Source: Gammaproteobacteria bacterium (GTDB taxonomy: Bacteria; Pseudomonadota; Gammaproteobacteria; Thiomicrospirales; Thiomicrospiraceae). Taken from it: DNA of 60,445 nt. The stretch is taken from positions 1 through 60,445 of the forward strand of contig JACXUY010000004.1 in assembly GCA_014763665.1 (NCBI GenBank), read 5' to 3'. Shown piece by piece: positions 57,459 to 60,445 of the stretch. Each line of letters begins with the position of its first letter. Positions within the stretch are counted from its first letter, which is position 1. The position numbers and the translations under genes were made by a program. The notes below the pieces were generated by a model. That model saw only the letters and a program-made list of their open reading frames with translations, did not search any database and was not told where the DNA came from.

Positions 57459-58580
57459 ATGCACTTTATTGTTGCTGGAGTGGCGAAATTGACTTGCCAA
57501 GTCTTTCCCGAAATCTATCATGCGCAACTGAGTGAAAAAGTTGAGCGGGTAAAAAACTTGTTGAATTTGCCGCAGTCAATGCCGTTAACCGTGGCGGAGT
57601 CGGCAACCAGCCACTATCGTATGCGTGCCGAATTTCGCGTCTGGCACAAGGGTGATGAGTGGTTTTATGCTATGTTTGATGCGCAGAATAAGCGCCCAGT
57701 GTTTATTGAGCACTGCCCCATGGTGCATCAATCCATTGCGACCTTAATGCAGCCGTTACGGACTCAATTATTGGCTCATGCTTTGCTGTCGCATAAGTTA
57801 TATGCCATTGATTTTATGGCTAGCTCCGATGGTGAAGTGTTGGTAACACTGATTTATAAAACGCCACTAACAGATGAATGGCAACAACTGGCAGCGTCCT
57901 TGTCTTTGCCGGAAAAGGTAATGCTCATGGGGCGTTCTCGTGGTAAGAAGCGGGTGTTGTTGCGTGATTATGTTGAAGAGCCTTTGCAACTTGCTTCTGG
58001 CGCGGGTATTCGTTTGCGTCATGTTGAAAATGCCTTTAGCCAGCCCAATGCTGGCATCAATCGGCAAATGCTGGATTGGGTGCATGATTTTTGGCGAAGC
58101 CAACCGCGAGCTCCGGCGTTATTAGAATTGTATGGTGGGGCAGGTAATTTTACCTGGGTATTGGCCCAGCACGCTGATGCTGTGGTGATGACTGAATTAT
58201 CAACGCAAGCAGTCGAAGCGGCGCAGCAGGCGTTTGTGCAAGCAGGACTCAGTCATGTTTCGATTGCTGCCATGGACAGCGCAGCTGTATCGGCTGCTTT
58301 ATCAGAAACCTCTGCCACGGGTACGCAATTCAGTTGGCAGGGGCGAGTGTATGACTTTGCGGGTATTTTAGTTGATCCACCACGTGCCGGTTTAGATGAG
58401 CTGACCAGAAGATTAACCCAGCGCTTTGATATCATCGTTTACATTTCGTGCAACCCAGAAACCCTAGCAAGAGATTTGCATGCTTGGCAAGATACCCATG
58501 AGTTGACTCGTGCAGCAGTATTTGACCAGTTTCCTTATACACACCATATTGAAGTGGGCGTTGTGTTGCAGCGAAAATGA
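57459..58580 (+). CDS. trmA: tRNA (uracil-54-C5)-methyltransferase
   Basis: It forms ribothymidine-54 in tRNA. The 373 residues have RMRAEFRVWHKGDEWFYAMF at the N-terminus, the SAM site LELYGGAGNFTWVLA, VDPPRAGLD, and the nucleophile in YISCNPETLARDL, then HHIEVGVVLQRK. No N-terminal TRAM or iron-sulfur part, as in TrmA rather than RlmD. ATG 57459 is chosen since it starts after the divergent lplT ATG. Confidence 0.95.
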   Translation: MHFIVAGVAKLTCQVFPEIYHAQLSEKVERVKNLLNLPQSMPLTVAESATSHYRMRAEFRVWHKGDEWFYAMFDAQNKRPVFIEHCPMVHQSIATLMQPLRTQLLAHALLSHKLYAIDFMASSDGEVLVTLIYKTPLTDEWQQLAASLSLPEKVMLMGRSRGKKRVLLRDYVEEPLQLASGAGIRLRHVENAFSQPNAGINRQMLDWVHDFWRSQPRAPALLELYGGAGNFTWVLAQHADAVVMTELSTQAVEAAQQAFVQAGLSHVSIAAMDSAAVSAALSETSATGTQFSWQGRVYDFAGILVDPPRAGLDELTRRLTQRFDIIVYISCNPETLARDLHAWQDTHELTRAAVFDQFPYTHHIEVGVVLQRK

Positions 58581-58654
58581 GTGTTGTTTTTTAAGCTTTC
58601 GGTTAAAATAAATTTCGAGAATTTTAATGTGTCATTGACTAGAGGATTGTCTAG

Positions 58655-58849
58655 ATGTGTAATGTCGGATTGTTTGATCGTATCTTCCGTGGCGTATTGG
58701 GCTTTGCTTTAATCGTTGCAGCGCTTTCTGGTTTTGAATGGGGCTGGTTAGGCTTGATTCCACTGGCTACAGCGTTTATGGGTTTTTGTCCTGCTTATAC
58801 GTTAGTTGGTATGAATACAGGTTGTAAAGTGAGCGAATCGCAAGCTTAA
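58655..58849 (+). CDS. DUF2892 (YgaP-type) membrane protein
   Basis: A 64-residue protein with two membrane helices. MCNVGLFDRIFRGVLGFALI, then FEWGWLGLIPLATAFMGFCPAYTLVGMNTGC is the standard DUF2892 form, often fused to or near rhodaneses. A free-standing version here, with a rhodanese at 55775. Function not established. A terminator follows within 15 bases. Confidence 0.88.
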   Translation: MCNVGLFDRIFRGVLGFALIVAALSGFEWGWLGLIPLATAFMGFCPAYTLVGMNTGCKVSESQA

Positions 58850-58863
58850 GTGCTTATGCATTT

Positions 58864-58896
58864 AAAAAGCGGTCTTTCAGGCCGCTTTTTGTTTTT
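58864..58896 (+). terminator. Rho-independent terminator after the DUF2892 gene
   Basis: AAAAAGCGG and CCGCTTTTT pair with TCTTTCAGG as loop, followed by GTTTTT. Confidence 0.88.
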
Positions 58897-58926
58897 ATGG
58901 TCTTTGACATTGCCGAGGTGAGTCGC

Positions 58927-60445
58927 TTGTTACAAAAAATCCTGAAGGGTGCCGCGACCGTAGGTAGCATGACGTTAATTTCGCGCGTGCTGGGTTTTGT
59001 GCGCGATATGATCATTGCGCGCGTATTCGGTGCTTCTGCCGAAGCGGATGCGTTTTTTGTTGCTTTCAAAATCCCCAATTTTTTCCGACGACTTACGGCT
59101 GAAGGCGCTTTTTCTCAGGCATTTGTGCCGGTGCTGTCTGATGTGCGTCATCAGTCGGGTGAAGCCGAAGCGCATCGATTGTTAGATGCGGTTTGGACGC
59201 GATTAGCACTTTTCTTAGTACTACTGACCCTATTGGGTATGCTGTTTGCCGAGCCTTTAATGTGGTTATTTGCTCCTGGTTTTGCCGATGATGCGCGTTT
59301 ACCGATGGCTGTGGATATGTTGCGCATCACTTTTCCTTATTTATTATTTATTTCGCTCACTGCAATGTTAGCAGCGGTATTAAATACCTATGAGCGTTAT
59401 TGGGAGCCTGCATTTAATCCAGTTTGGTTAAATGTAGCGATGATTGCGGCGGCGCTATTGTTGGCGCCACTCTTAGATATTCCCGCCATGAGTTTGGCGT
59501 GGGGGGTAGTCATCGCTGGCATGATTCAATTGGTTTGGGTGTGGTGGGCGCTGACACCAGTGGGTTGGCGACCGAGATGGTCGTTAGCGAAACATGACGG
59601 TGTTGGGCGGGTATTGCGCAATATGGCACCCGCTTTATTAGGGGTGAGTGTGGCGCAGATTAATCTGCTGGTTTCGACGATTCTTGCCTCTTTTTTGATT
59701 GCGGGTAGTGTTTCATGGCTTTACTATGCTGATCGGCTGTTAGAGTTCCCAGTGGGTATTTTGGGTGTGGCTTTGGCAACCGTGGTGCTACCTGGGCTTT
59801 CTAAAGCACGTTCGGCACAAGACTGGTCTGCCTACAACCGAACCTTAGATGTTGCCTTGCGTCTGATTTGGGTGATTGGCTTACCGGCGACGGTGGCGCT
59901 GGCGTTGTTAGCGGAACCCTTGATGTTTACCTTGTTTGCTTACGGTGCTTTTACCGCGGATGATGCGCGTTTTGCTGGTCAGGCATTAACGGCTTATGGT
60001 GTCGGTTTGCTGGGGTTTCTAGCGGTGAAAGTCTTAGCGCCCGCATTTTATGCGCGTGAGGAAATGCGCTGGCCTGTGAAGATTTCTATTGTAGCGTTGC
60101 TGGTAAATTTGATGCTGGCATTGTCACTGATTCAGCCTTTGGCGCATATTGGGCTGGCGCTGGCGGTGAGTATATCAGCTTTAGTGAATGCGGGCTTGCT
60201 GTGGTGGGTGTTGCGTCGCCAAGATTATTATCGCCCTGAAGCGGGCTGGTTACGACTTGTGCTGCAAAGCCTCATAGCGGTAGTATTGATGGCGCTTCTA
60301 TTAATGGGGTTGTCTAAATATTGGTTACCTAACTGGGCGTTAGTAACAGGGTGGGAGCGTGCAGGGGTATTATGTTCATTGGTCGTTGTCGGTGTTTTAA
60401 GCTATGCTTTCTCTTTGCTACTCTTCGGTATGCGTAAACGTCATT
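58927..60445 (+). CDS. murJ: Lipid II flippase MurJ (3' end beyond the window)
   Basis: It flips lipid II across the inner membrane for peptidoglycan synthesis. The frame stays open to the window edge for about 506 residues, nearly the full family length (E. coli 511). Markers are SMTLISRVLGFVRDMIIARVFG, ADAFFVAFKIPNFFRRLTAEGAFSQAFVPVL, SVSWLYYADRLLEFPVGILG and LAPAFYAREEMRWPVK. TTG 58927 aligns best with E. coli and has GAGGTG six bases upstream; in-frame ATG 58897 and GTG 58918 are alternatives. It ends at RKRH in the window. Confidence 0.95.
   Translation, partial: MLQKILKGAATVGSMTLISRVLGFVRDMIIARVFGASAEADAFFVAFKIPNFFRRLTAEGAFSQAFVPVLSDVRHQSGEAEAHRLLDAVWTRLALFLVLLTLLGMLFAEPLMWLFAPGFADDARLPMAVDMLRITFPYLLFISLTAMLAAVLNTYERYWEPAFNPVWLNVAMIAAALLLAPLLDIPAMSLAWGVVIAGMIQLVWVWWALTPVGWRPRWSLAKHDGVGRVLRNMAPALLGVSVAQINLLVSTILASFLIAGSVSWLYYADRLLEFPVGILGVALATVVLPGLSKARSAQDWSAYNRTLDVALRLIWVIGLPATVALALLAEPLMFTLFAYGAFTADDARFAGQALTAYGVGLLGFLAVKVLAPAFYAREEMRWPVKISIVALLVNLMLALSLIQPLAHIGLALAVSISALVNAGLLWWVLRRQDYYRPEAGWLRLVLQSLIAVVLMALLLMGLSKYWLPNWALVTGWERAGVLCSLVVVGVLSYAFSLLLFGMRKRH

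Overview
This window is a piece of a Gram-negative, gammaproteobacterial-type chromosome. The evidence is waaA, lptF/lptG, the mreBCD-mrdA-rodA-dacA-lipBA cluster, holC, glnB/K and 5S rRNA. A CbbR-like LysR regulator, a periplasmic DsrE-like protein, a Tat-exported SoxH-like metallo-beta-lactamase-fold protein and a small lipoprotein recalling SoxXA-binding proteins hint at a sulfur-oxidising, possibly autotrophic lineage such as a Thiotrichales-like one. That placement is inference only. Almost all genes look intact and codon use is even.

Layout. 1-133: the 3' end of a 5S rRNA and its terminator. 513-2076: birA (no DNA-binding domain) and coaX. 2138-4354: an APC amino-acid permease and a kinase-like protein. 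4260-7459 (minus): a thiamine-salvage operon behind its own promoter and TPP riboswitch, with a TonB-dependent receptor, a YkoF-like thiamine-binding protein and a PnuC-type transporter (PnuT). 7514-10487 (minus): a two-part alpha/beta hydrolase and gdhA. 10545-17727: thiamine synthesis behind a second TPP riboswitch (thiC-thiO-thiS-thiG, then thiD-thiE fused). A HigB-HigA-Fic cassette sits inside this operon and is joined to thiDE by an ATGA overlap. 17724-28350: ykgJ-like, waaA, ilvD, a TerB-like protein, small envelope proteins, valS, holC and pepA. 28627-30818: lptF-lptG. 31268-39835 (minus): one cell-shape, peptidoglycan and lipoate cluster. 40054-46832: uup, a ParA-like ATPase with a restriction-endonuclease-like N-terminus, the DsrE-like gene, cbbR, sufE and the exported MBL-fold protein. 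47574-52548: guaB, guaA, tadA, cheD and a CheZ-like gene. 52612-60445: P-II, psd, argG, pgpA, rhodanese, lplT, trmA, a DUF2892 protein and murJ, which runs off the end.

The least ordinary content is as follows. (1) A family of about 195-bp non-coding, MITE-like elements with IS5-type ends and YTAR target duplications: two complete copies, one copy with a worn right end and one end fragment. (2) The HigBA-Fic cassette in the thiamine operon, where Fic has Gln in place of the catalytic His. (3) A ParA ATPase fused to a degenerate Mrr-like nuclease fold. (4) An isolated CheD/CheZ-like pair whose proteins both end in an acidic (V/I)ELF tail. (5) A 95-bp tail-to-tail coding overlap between pnuT and a kinase-like gene. 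(6) A long thiC leader with two successive hairpins after the riboswitch. I see no CRISPR array, no complete transposase gene, no prophage and no tRNA gene.
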